Below, one piece after another: positions 1-6,933 of a DNA stretch of 64,000 nt. Below the pieces are notes generated by a model. The model did not search any database. It was given only the letters and a program-made list of their open reading frames with translations, and was not told the origin of the DNA. Origin of the DNA: Akkermansiaceae bacterium UBA956 (GTDB taxonomy: Bacteria; Verrucomicrobiota; Verrucomicrobiia; Verrucomicrobiales; Akkermansiaceae). The position numbers and the translations under genes were made by a program. Numbering within the stretch: position 1 is the stretch's first letter; every line of letters begins with the position of its first letter. The DNA lies in NCBI GenBank assembly GCA_002293145.1, contig DBCO01000009.1, positions 69,656 to 133,655 of the forward strand, written 5' to 3'.

Positions 1-291
1 ACGGGAATTGTCACCACGATCGAAAAGATGCAGGATGCGGGCTACGAAAATGCACCAGATTTGGCGTTCGAGTTGATCTTGCCTCACATGGATTTTTTGC
101 TCTGCACCTTGTATGCAAGATTTAGTGCGACGATGTGCGGGATCGATCTCATTTCGCTTTATCCTAATGCATTGAACCCCGAAAATCCCGACGATCTCCA
201 TGACACCTTGGAAGCATTTTTAAAATACGCTCGAACGAAAAACGCCAAGTGGTCGATCCGAATCACTGAGAAGGCGCTCCACTATGCGTAG
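1..291 (+). CDS. Hypothetical protein, 5' end outside window
   Basis: The reading frame is open from base 1 and closes with TAG at 289-291, so the first visible ATG at 28 need not be the start. About 96 residues are visible. They form a soluble, mostly helical sequence with no signal peptide, membrane segment or motif that I recognise. The frame continues past the stop into degraded coding-like sequence (325-588). The C-terminal part of a neighbouring gene may therefore have been lost here. No function can be assigned. Confidence 0.5.
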   Translation, partial: TGIVTTIEKMQDAGYENAPDLAFELILPHMDFLLCTLYARFSATMCGIDLISLYPNALNPENPDDLHDTLEAFLKYARTKNAKWSIRITEKALHYA

Positions 292-324
292 GACGAATGG
301 AAAATCTTCTGGACGAATTATTGA

Positions 325-588
325 AGCACTCGAACGCTTCGAGGGAGCACCTCAGCCCGAGTTACAAAAATCGTATTTGAGATCGCCATGCTCAGCCGTC
401 GCGGCCTTAACCTTAACGACCCGGCGAAACCCCACACCCTGCAATCGCAACATGGGGCATTCTCTGGTCTGCACCTCCTCTGCTTGTAATACGTAGGCTT
501 GCAACTCCTCGATCCAACCATCGACGTCGGCATCGATTTGTCAGAGGAGTATCAAGCGGCGTTGGAGATTCATAGCGGATCACGTTAG
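325..588 (+). pseudogene. Degraded fragment of an unidentified protein
   Basis: In the same frame as the upstream partial gene, the translation after the TGA at 322-324 reads like a real protein (KIVFEIAMLSRRGLNLNDP, then HGAFSGLHLLC). It is interrupted by TAA at 487-489, continues as YVGLQLLDPTIDVGIDLSEE and stops at TAG 586-588. There is no start codon of its own, and the internal stop makes it a likely C-terminal remnant. The balanced amino-acid composition on both sides of the stop supports former coding. The family is not recognised. Confidence 0.4.
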
Positions 589-657
589 TCTGTAGTTTAG
601 TGTCAGGTCTGTTACAATGGGTCGCAAGATCCTGTGATTTTTTGAGAGCATCCGTAG

Positions 658-686
658 TTGACACAGCTACGCGACAAATGCATAGT
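658..686 (+). promoter_or_regulatory. Sigma-70-like promoter candidate
   Basis: A perfect TTGACA box at 658-663 is followed by a 17-bp spacer and CATAGT at 681-686, which matches TATAAT at four of six positions. It lies about 100 bp upstream of the gene starting at 786 in an AT-rich intergenic stretch, so it could drive that gene. This is sequence match only. Confidence 0.4.
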
Positions 687-785
687 TAGATCATGATTTT
701 CATGACAAACACTAACTCTGCAATGTGCATGATTTTTCTTTTTATGTTTGTTGCTCAAAAAATTTAATTAGACAGAACTATCAAT

Positions 786-1811
786 ATGAGCAACGACACG
801 AGCTATACCCTCAAATTCCGACATCCGAAAAAGGCGCGGTTGAATGAAGTCCATACTTACCTTACAAAGATTAAGCCGGCCATCTGCGAGCTGGTGCAGA
901 AAATCGAATTTGATGAGGAATGGTCTAGAGAAGAGCGGCTGAAGTTTCTGGGAATCCAACAATGGAGTGAGGTGATCACATGGTTCTTCCCCGACATGGA
1001 AGCAAGATTCTCCTCGATGGAAAAGGGCGACGGCGGGACGGGCCGATTGCATGTGATGTCGATTGCAGCATGGGCGAATGAAAATGCCTTCAACGTATGG
1101 ATCTCTGGTCCAAGCGGTGAACTGGCCGATTTGTTGGAGCGTTTCCCCGACGTGGAGATTGGCGGTGAATACGTCGATGATTGCGGAGCTGGATCGGTTC
1201 AAGGATTCGAGAAAGTTTACAAGATGAGCCGGGAAGAGCATGATATAGCCCTTCTCAGGAAAGATGTCCAAAATCCCGAAATCTGGCAGGGGAAACACTC
1301 CCTTCTCTCGCCTGCGACAAGAGAGCTTATTTTGTGCGCCGAGCGGGGTATCCTTGATCTGAAGTGTCTGCGCCGATTGATTCGTGAGGGCGCGGATGTG
1401 AACGCTGTTTACCATAATGAGCCTTTCCTATCGCACTTTCCCATCTACCTGTGCGAAACGCCGGAAGAACTCGGCAAGGCAATCGACCTGATTCTGTCAG
1501 CGGGATGGATCTATGGCACAGACACAATAATGATCCGCGCATCGCTGTTGCAGATCGCCCAGCAATTACGAGAATCCGATCAGACCCTATCGGTAAGGCG
1601 CAAAGCGGCGACTTTGCTGCTCGCTAGAAAACTAGGAAAGGGAGATGCGGCTGCCCAACTTTTTCAGGACAGTCTGAAGACACGGGACGTCCGTGGTTTG
1701 CTCGCCTCGGCGTTTCTAGACGCGGACTTCCATGCGGAAGCGGCCGAAGCGTCGAAGGCAGACCTCAAGTGGCTGCAGCAACAAGGCCTGTGGGAGGATC
1801 CCGAAGAGTAA
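786..1811 (+). CDS. Hypothetical protein with ankyrin-like segment
   Basis: A 341-residue soluble protein with no signal peptide or membrane segment. The ATG at 786 is the first in frame and follows a long AT-rich leader with a promoter candidate. The middle part (about residues 180-230) contains an ankyrin-like stretch, IREGADVNAVYHNEPF, followed by a helix pair ending in ILSAG, typical of a single degenerate ankyrin repeat. The N-terminal part has repeated Trp and acidic residues but no known catalytic motif. It stands alone in the accessory island, and no function can be assigned beyond a possible protein-protein interaction surface. Confidence 0.7.
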   Translation: MSNDTSYTLKFRHPKKARLNEVHTYLTKIKPAICELVQKIEFDEEWSREERLKFLGIQQWSEVITWFFPDMEARFSSMEKGDGGTGRLHVMSIAAWANENAFNVWISGPSGELADLLERFPDVEIGGEYVDDCGAGSVQGFEKVYKMSREEHDIALLRKDVQNPEIWQGKHSLLSPATRELILCAERGILDLKCLRRLIREGADVNAVYHNEPFLSHFPIYLCETPEELGKAIDLILSAGWIYGTDTIMIRASLLQIAQQLRESDQTLSVRRKAATLLLARKLGKGDAAAQLFQDSLKTRDVRGLLASAFLDADFHAEAAEASKADLKWLQQQGLWEDPEE

Positions 1812-1840
1812 GATTCATTGAAACATTGGAAATCTAGTAT

Positions 1841-1999
1841 ATGGTAAACACGCAGAAACAAATTATTTTCGGTAAACCCCACGGCACTTACCGCATCCTC
1901 CATACCGCCGACAATCACATCGGAATCTCGTTTGCCCAATACCCGGACCTTGTCACCCCCCTTTTCCCCGCCCTCCGGTCTGGCCACCGGCTCCCTTAA
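1841..1999 (+). pseudogene. Truncated N-terminus resembling a DNA-repair exonuclease
   Basis: A 52-codon ORF starts at ATG 1841. Its segment RILHTADNHIG resembles the first metal-binding motif of SbcD/YhaO-type calcineurin-like exonucleases. After about 37 residues it runs into the 84-bp repeat (from 1952) and ends there with the tail VTPLFPALRSGHRLP and TAA at 1997-1999. The rest of an exonuclease domain is absent, so this looks like a gene cut off by the repeat. The family call rests on one short motif. Confidence 0.35.
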
Positions 2000-2035
2000 C
2001 GGCCTCAACCCCAAAAGCAAATTCCTAGCATTCAT
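1952..2035 (+). repeat. 84-bp direct repeat, copy 1
   Basis: Matches 3659-3742 in the same orientation with two mismatches over 84 bp. On its left it truncates an exonuclease-like fragment. On its right the rmuC ATG begins two bases after its end. The two copies are exactly 1707 bp apart. No terminal inverted repeats were seen. Confidence 0.85.
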
Positions 2036-2036
2036 T

Positions 2037-3224
2037 ATGGACATCATCCTCGTCGTACTCCTGCTCGTCCTCATCTTCCTCGTTGCGTTCGCGATCACGA
2101 GATTCGTGAAGCCGACTCACAGCGCACCGCCAGTCCTCGACGTGGCGACGCAGGTCTCGAGTGCCGTCCACGATGCACTGTCCGACGCACTCGCCACCAT
2201 GTCCGAGCAGGCACGACGGGATCGCGACGAATCCATTCGTCTCGCCTCGGAGACGATCGCCAAGTCCGGAGGCGACCAGCTTGGAACCAAAGCCCAGGTC
2301 ATCGACACCGCCCTCACCGGCATCGCGGCGCAGATGAACCAACGTCTCGAGGCGCTCTCGACCGAGCTGCGCAGCCTTCGCGAAAAGAACAACATCCAAT
2401 ACGACAACGTCGGCAAGGCCGTCGAAGCGCTGTCGAAGCGCACCGACAACCTGAACGAGATCCTCTCCAACTCCCAGAAACGCGGCCAATGGGGAGAGCG
2501 CGTCGTCGAGGACATGCTGCGCGCGGCGGGGTTCATCGAAAACGTCAATTACACCAAGCAGGACATCAACACCGCTGGTGGCAAGCCCGACTACAAGTTC
2601 ATGATGCCGCCGAACCGCGTGCTCTTCATGGACGTCAAGTTTCCCCTCGACAAGTACGCGCTGCACTTCTCCGCAGAGACCGACGCGCTTCGCACAAAGG
2701 CGAAAGCGGAGTTCGTCAAGGCCGTCCGCGGCCACGTCGATGCGCTCGCCAAGCGTGACTACGTGAACAACGCCAAGGAAGAGGCCGTCGACTACGTGTT
2801 GATGTTCCTTCCGAACGAGAGCATATCGAGTTTCGTCCATGAGGCCGACCCCACGCTGATCGACTACGCGTTGTCCAAGCAGGTCGTCTTGTGCTCCCCG
2901 CTCGCGCTCTATGCGTTCCTCGTCGTCATTCGTCAGGCAACTGACAGCTTCCACACCGAACAGACGGCCGCGTCGATCATGCAGCAGATCAACAAGTTCG
3001 ACAAGGAGTGGGCGAACTACGTCAAGGCGGTCGACGAGGTAAAGTCAACCTACGACAAGTTCGCCGGAAAGCTGGACGACATCGCTACCGACGGCACCCG
3101 ATTCAAGAAGCTCGGAGTTCCGATTCGAGCCATCGAAAAGATGCGCACCAAGCAGGGGATCCCCGAGTTGAGCGATACGGACGTGACCATCCTCGACGAC
3201 CCCGATGACGAGGTCGAGGCCTAA
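2037..3224 (+). CDS. rmuC: DNA recombination protein RmuC
   Basis: A 395-residue RmuC-family protein. These are membrane-anchored proteins thought to limit recombination between inverted repeats and to contain a PD-(D/E)XK-like nuclease core. An N-terminal hydrophobic segment (about residues 2-23) is followed by a helical, probably coiled-coil region (50-150). The conserved core follows, with QKRGQWGERVVEDML near residue 155, KPDYKFMMPP and VLFMDVKFPLDKY, then SPLALYAFLVVIRQ. I chose the ATG at 2037, just after the repeat, because the upstream in-frame extension is repeat sequence. Codon use is strongly GC-biased and the sequence style suggests an actinobacterial donor. The downstream aldehyde-dehydrogenase fragment shares that style. 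The segment is bounded by 84-bp repeats, so it is either horizontally acquired or an assembly chimera. Confidence 0.88.
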   Translation: MDIILVVLLLVLIFLVAFAITRFVKPTHSAPPVLDVATQVSSAVHDALSDALATMSEQARRDRDESIRLASETIAKSGGDQLGTKAQVIDTALTGIAAQMNQRLEALSTELRSLREKNNIQYDNVGKAVEALSKRTDNLNEILSNSQKRGQWGERVVEDMLRAAGFIENVNYTKQDINTAGGKPDYKFMMPPNRVLFMDVKFPLDKYALHFSAETDALRTKAKAEFVKAVRGHVDALAKRDYVNNAKEEAVDYVLMFLPNESISSFVHEADPTLIDYALSKQVVLCSPLALYAFLVVIRQATDSFHTEQTAASIMQQINKFDKEWANYVKAVDEVKSTYDKFAGKLDDIATDGTRFKKLGVPIRAIEKMRTKQGIPELSDTDVTILDDPDDEVEA

Positions 3225-3242
3225 GACTGGCACAATGGTGCC

Positions 3243-3658
3243 ATGAGCACCTATTCCTCGTTCTACATCAACGGCCAGTGGGTACAGCCCTCTACCACCG
3301 CCTCGCTTTCCGTCTATGACTCCGTGACCGAACAGGTCATGGCGACGATCCCCGCCGGCGGCGCTACCGATGTCGATGCAGCCGCGAAGGCAGCACGGGC
3401 CGCATTCGACTCTTGGTCGGGTCTCCCCCGTGAGGAGCGAGCAAAGTTCATGAGCCGCATCGGCGACGCACTCGCCGGACGCATGGACGAGATCGCCACC
3501 GTGATCCCAAGGAAACAGGCATGACCAAGATGCTCAGTCAGCTCGTCCAGGTTGGGCTGCCGATCAACTCCTTCAAGCAGGCCGCCTCGGTCGCTGAGAC
3601 CTTCGAGTAATCAGAGATGGTCGGATCCTCGATGGTCGTGCGCGAGCCGATCGGTGTC
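3243..3658 (+). pseudogene. Aldehyde dehydrogenase N-terminal fragment, frameshifted and truncated
   Basis: The start at ATG 3243 encodes FYINGQWVQPSTTASLSVYD and the usual N-terminal NAD-binding part of an aldehyde dehydrogenase for about 90 residues. Near 3505-3520 the frame shifts by one; the true continuation (TKMLSQLVQVGLPINSFKQA) is in the next frame. A TAA at 3608-3610 interrupts it before VVREPIGVV, after which the 84-bp repeat replaces the remainder. The catalytic Cys/Glu part of the roughly 480-residue family is missing. The fragment lies 18 bp after rmuC and shares its high-GC codon style, so both probably came together. Confidence 0.85.
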
Positions 3659-3742
3659 GTCACCCCCCTTTTCCCCGCCCTCCGGTATGGCCACCGGCTC
3701 CCTTAACGGCATCAACCCCAAAAGCAAATTCCTAGCATTCAT
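3659..3742 (+). repeat. 84-bp direct repeat, copy 2
   Basis: Second copy of the repeat at 1952-2035, differing at two positions. It truncates the aldehyde-dehydrogenase reading frame on its left, in the same phase as copy 1 truncates the exonuclease-like frame. The next ATG (3741) overlaps its right end. Confidence 0.85.
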
Positions 3743-3965
3743 GAAGTCTGGAAATCAATCAAAAAGCAAGAAGCGGCCCAACCTCATCTCAGAGTTTAAT
3801 GATGATTACGCTCATCTGAAACTCGATTTTGGAGGGATTTTTGCGAACCTTGAGGATCGCGAATGGCGCATCGCTGCGGTTTCGCAAAATCAGCAACAAC
3901 CTTATCTTATCTTTGCCCCAGGTCATTTTGGAGCGTTCCCTTCTGGAACTGGACAGGAAATATGA
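3741..3965 (+). CDS. Small hypothetical protein, possibly frameshifted
   Basis: A 74-codon ORF whose ATG overlaps the end of the second 84-bp repeat. The N-terminus is rich in Lys and Ser, followed by a neutral stretch containing DDYAHLKLDFGGIFANLEDR. Near its end another frame reads more naturally (LLELDRKYELFETIEIVSWL, ending in TGA about 4002). The present stop may therefore be the result of a frameshift, and the original gene about 13 codons longer. No family is recognised. Confidence 0.35.
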   Translation: MKSGNQSKSKKRPNLISEFNDDYAHLKLDFGGIFANLEDREWRIAAVSQNQQQPYLIFAPGHFGAFPSGTGQEI

Positions 3966-4008
3966 GCTTTTCGAAACGATCGAAATTGTATCATGGTTGT
4001 GACTGCGG

Positions 4009-4199
4009 TCCTGGCAAACTTTTTCTTTCATCGGCTCGATGCTCCTGTAGATTGATCCCATTCGTATGCACACACTTTCTTCCATGGCGAAAGAGATCAA
4101 TCGTTCTGTTGTCGTTCTCTCCGGATGGCAGGCGAGGTTTGAATTGCCAGCAGGCAAGGGGACTTGCTACTCCAACGCCTACCTCGCTTTTTTGCGCAC
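4009..4199 (+). pseudogene. Truncated copy of the gene at 11973-12479
   Basis: About 191 bp match 11898-12088 in the same orientation with about nine mismatches (near 95 percent). The match covers the upstream region, the ATG (4084 here, 11973 there) and the first 38 codons or so (MAKEINRSVVVLSGWQARF onward). Homology ends at 4199, and after a short spacer the tandem array begins. This copy has lost the C-terminal three quarters of the gene. The direction of duplication cannot be told from sequence alone. Confidence 0.75.
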
Positions 4200-4240
4200 A
4201 ATCACGAAATGGGCAGTAGTCGATGTTGCTTCGCGTATCT

Positions 4241-5183
4241 TAGTGTGTATCACTGGCCAGCAGGGCGGATTTGTCCCACGTATCCTAGTGTGTATCAGTG
4301 GCCAGAGGGCGATTTTGCCGCACGTATCTTAGTGTGTATCACTGGCCGGGAGGGCGGATTTGTCCCACGCATCTTAGTGTGTATCAGTGGCCAGATGACG
4401 ATTTTGCTGTGCCTATTCTAGTGTGTATCAGTGGCCAGGAGGACGAATTCGCTGCGCGTACCTTAGTGTGTATCAGTGGCCAGAGGGCGAATTCGTGCGC
4501 GTATCTTAGTGTGTATCACTGGCCAGAGGGCGAATTCGTTGCACGTATCTTAGTGTGTATCAGAGCTCGGAGGCGATTTTGCTGCGCCTATTCTAGTGTG
4601 TATCAGTGGCTAGGAGGCGATTTTGCCGCACGTATATTAGTGTGTATCACTGGCCGGGAGGGCGGATTTGTCCCACGTATCTTAGTGTGTATCAGTGGCC
4701 GGGAGGGCGGATTTGTCCCACGTATCTTAGTGTGTATCAGTGGCCAGAGGGCGATTTTGCCGCACGTATCTTAGTGTTTATCACTGGCCAGATGACGATT
4801 TTGCTGTGCCTATTCTAGTGTGTATCACTGGCCAGGAGGACGAATTCGCTGCGCGTATCTTAGTGTGTATCAGTGGCCAGGAGGACGGTTTTGCCGTGCC
4901 TATTCTAGTGTGTATCAGTGGCCAGGAGGACGGTTTTGCCGTGCCTATTCTAGTGTGTATCAGTGAACGGGTGGACAAATTCGTGCGCGTATCTTAGTGT
5001 GTATCACTGACCAGATGACGATTTTGCTGTGCATATCTTAGTGTGTATCAGTGGCCGAGATGGCGATTTTGCCGTGCCTATTCTAGTGTGTATCAGCACC
5101 AGAGGACGGTTTTGCCGCGCCTATTCTAGTGTGTATCACATTACCGGTCGGAGAATTCGCTGCGCCTATGCTAGTGTGTATCA
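4241..5183 (+). repeat. Tandem array of 22 units of 43-45 bp
   Basis: The core TAGTGTGTATCA recurs at 4241, 4286, 4330, 4375, 4419, 4464, 4507, 4551, 4594, 4638, 4683, 4728, 4772 (one base changed), 4816, 4861, 4906, 4951, 4995, 5039, 5084, 5127 and 5172, a period of 43-45 bp. The core is almost invariant. The remaining 30 or so bases vary among a few types, for example with GGCGATTTTGCC or with GAATTCG. The period is not a multiple of three, so the ORFs reading across it (ILVCISGQ-type peptides) are not credible proteins. There are no unique spacers, so it is not a CRISPR array. The same core occurs singly at 6935, 9332 and, inverted, 9953. Confidence 0.93.
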
Positions 5184-5191
5184 GAACTGTT

Positions 5192-5653
5192 TTATCGAAA
5201 AATCCATGACTTAGCATATTTTTTGATATTTTCTTCATTGTCTAATTTCTTGGCGTATGCGGAATCGCTTATAATATTTGATTGAAGTATCTCCGTAATG
5301 TAGATTTCTAGATTTCGAAATACTGTTAGCGCATCATTTCCTTTATCTCTTAGATGATTTTCTTTTTGACCGTAATCAGGCAAGCAATCAAAGCAATAAT
5401 GCCATAAAGCCCAGCGAATAGAGCTTGTACTTTTCTGGACAGCGGCAATAGGATCATTGCCGAAATAGCCAATATCAGCTGCAATTAGTAATTTGAATGT
5501 ATGGTGAATTTTTATGTATGCTGATCTAGATTCGGGAAAGAGGATTACTCCATCTTTACGAAAAGCGCGAATCTGATTTTCACGAACAATTTTAGGATTT
5601 TGAAAATTTGATATATAATTCAAGAAATTGTTATACTTTTCTTTAGGTGTCAT
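5192..5653 (-). CDS. Hypothetical protein
   Basis: A 153-residue AT-rich gene read leftward, ending 8 bp from the tandem array. I prefer the ATG at 5653 (MTPKEKYNNFLNYIS). An alternative in-frame start at 5710 would add 19 residues. The product is soluble and helical, with aromatic-rich and charged segments (SIRWALWHYCFDCLPDYG near residue 85). No catalytic motif is recognised. Low GC compared with the core genes of this window suggests recent acquisition. Confidence 0.6.
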   Translation of the reverse strand: MTPKEKYNNFLNYISNFQNPKIVRENQIRAFRKDGVILFPESRSAYIKIHHTFKLLIAADIGYFGNDPIAAVQKSTSSIRWALWHYCFDCLPDYGQKENHLRDKGNDALTVFRNLEIYITEILQSNIISDSAYAKKLDNEENIKKYAKSWIFR

Positions 5654-5767
5654 AATATAATTTGTTATAAAGTTTGTAGTTAGAGATTGATGAATTCTCA
5701 ATGCTAGCAAAGAAAAATTTCTGTGTCAAGATTAAAAACTACTCTCCAAACGATTATGCTTTGCGAG

Positions 5768-6823
5768 TTATTCTGTCAAGCAACCAAACAGCGCCATATA
5801 GCTCACAGCTTTTCTCACCTCCTGCTCTTCGAGTGAGTCTGCTTGGTAGGGAGCGCTTATCGCGTCAGTGTATTCTTCGAATGTGCAGAATCCGTGGATC
5901 ACGGCGAGACAGAGAAACACGGGTCCTCCGTGCATGCCGTTCATGAGAATGAACTGCGTTCTTTGACTTCTCGTGAGGCTGCTCATGGCCAAAGCAAGAT
6001 CAAATCGCGCCTGGGCGGCCGGCACGAGAAGACCATTGCGCCAAATCTCATGACCCCAAAGATGCTCCTGCACTCTTACAAACATGTCGCGAAGTCCGGG
6101 GCTTTGATGCGCATTGGACTTGATTTTCAGTGTTTCGAGCAATTCGTCTAGAACCACATCGGTCAATTCTGTGGACAATGCAAAGTCACGATAGGTGCAG
6201 TAGGCGGAAAAGATTCCGAAGTATTTTGCTGACAATCGTTTGGTGGTGATCTTTTCGAACGCGATCGCCTCAAGCAGTGCGCGTGATTCATGCTCGATGC
6301 GATGACCTCCTTGCGTTTTCAATACATTCCCTTCAAGGAAATGCATTCCATTCTCTTCCTTCACCAGTGATCTTGCTTTTTCCAAAAACTCCCTATCCTC
6401 ACGCATCCTTGCGATCAATCCCTGGGCAACAGCGCACCCGATTCCGTCGGAATGGAGCAAGAACCACTGGCCACTCTCGCAACGCTTGAAGGACAAGCCT
6501 TCCTTGATTTCCACAAACGATTGTTCAGCATCATGCTTCGCTTCGCCCTGAATATTCGCCCATGCCCTTGCCATCGAGAATCGCGGAATATGCCATTGCC
6601 GCAGATGCTTGACATGCCCCAGTTCCGTAGTGGAGACAGCGATCAGCTGCCACACATCCATGACGTGATCATTCCAGTAGCCACGATCCGTTTTTATGGT
6701 CTCATTTGTAGTGCGCAAAGCCGCGAAAAGCTTGCAATTCTCAGAATCACCGACAACTTCGCAGTGAAAATCGTGTTTGATTATCTCGATGATTCGATCT
6801 TGAAAAAGTGGGATTGAGTGCAT
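5768..6823 (-). CDS. Hypothetical protein
   Basis: A 351-residue soluble protein of unknown family. I chose the ATG at 6823 (MHSIPLFQDRIIEIIKHDF); the frame stays open to a TTG at 6871. There is no signal peptide or membrane segment. The central part has helical pairs (RFSMARAWANIQGEAKHDAE; the VLDELLETLKIK region). A C-terminal stretch contains MNGMHGGPVFLCLAVIHGF. It lies between the tandem array and the fused phosphoesterase gene, all on the minus strand, and the intergenic distances suggest independent modules rather than a tight operon. Confidence 0.65.
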   Translation of the reverse strand: MHSIPLFQDRIIEIIKHDFHCEVVGDSENCKLFAALRTTNETIKTDRGYWNDHVMDVWQLIAVSTTELGHVKHLRQWHIPRFSMARAWANIQGEAKHDAEQSFVEIKEGLSFKRCESGQWFLLHSDGIGCAVAQGLIARMREDREFLEKARSLVKEENGMHFLEGNVLKTQGGHRIEHESRALLEAIAFEKITTKRLSAKYFGIFSAYCTYRDFALSTELTDVVLDELLETLKIKSNAHQSPGLRDMFVRVQEHLWGHEIWRNGLLVPAAQARFDLALAMSSLTRSQRTQFILMNGMHGGPVFLCLAVIHGFCTFEEYTDAISAPYQADSLEEQEVRKAVSYMALFGCLTE

Positions 6824-6933
6824 GTCTTGTGTTATTGGATGGTTAATGAGGAGCCGATTGTGTTTTATCAATTTTGATGGAAATTCGTTATGCCGCTCTG
6901 AGCAGGGGGCGATTCATGAGGCGAAAACTTACC

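Noticed and set aside
2025..2954. 309-codon minus-strand ORF opposite rmuC
   Set aside because: Composition is rich in Val, Asp, Glu and Arg as expected for an antisense shadow of a GC-rich gene; rmuC on the other strand has clear family motifs.
1952..3742. Integron attC sites for the 84-bp repeats
   Set aside because: No pair of RYYYAAC/GTTRRRY core sites with the required palindromic structure was found, and no integrase gene is present.
4241..5183. CRISPR array
   Set aside because: Units are contiguous and related along their whole length; there are no unique spacers of constant length and no cas genes in the window.
4066..5214. Overlapping ORFs across the tandem array (ILVCISGQ-type peptides)
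   Set aside because: The 43-45-bp period is not a multiple of three, frames rotate, and the peptides exist in all three frames; these ORFs are a by-product of the repeat.
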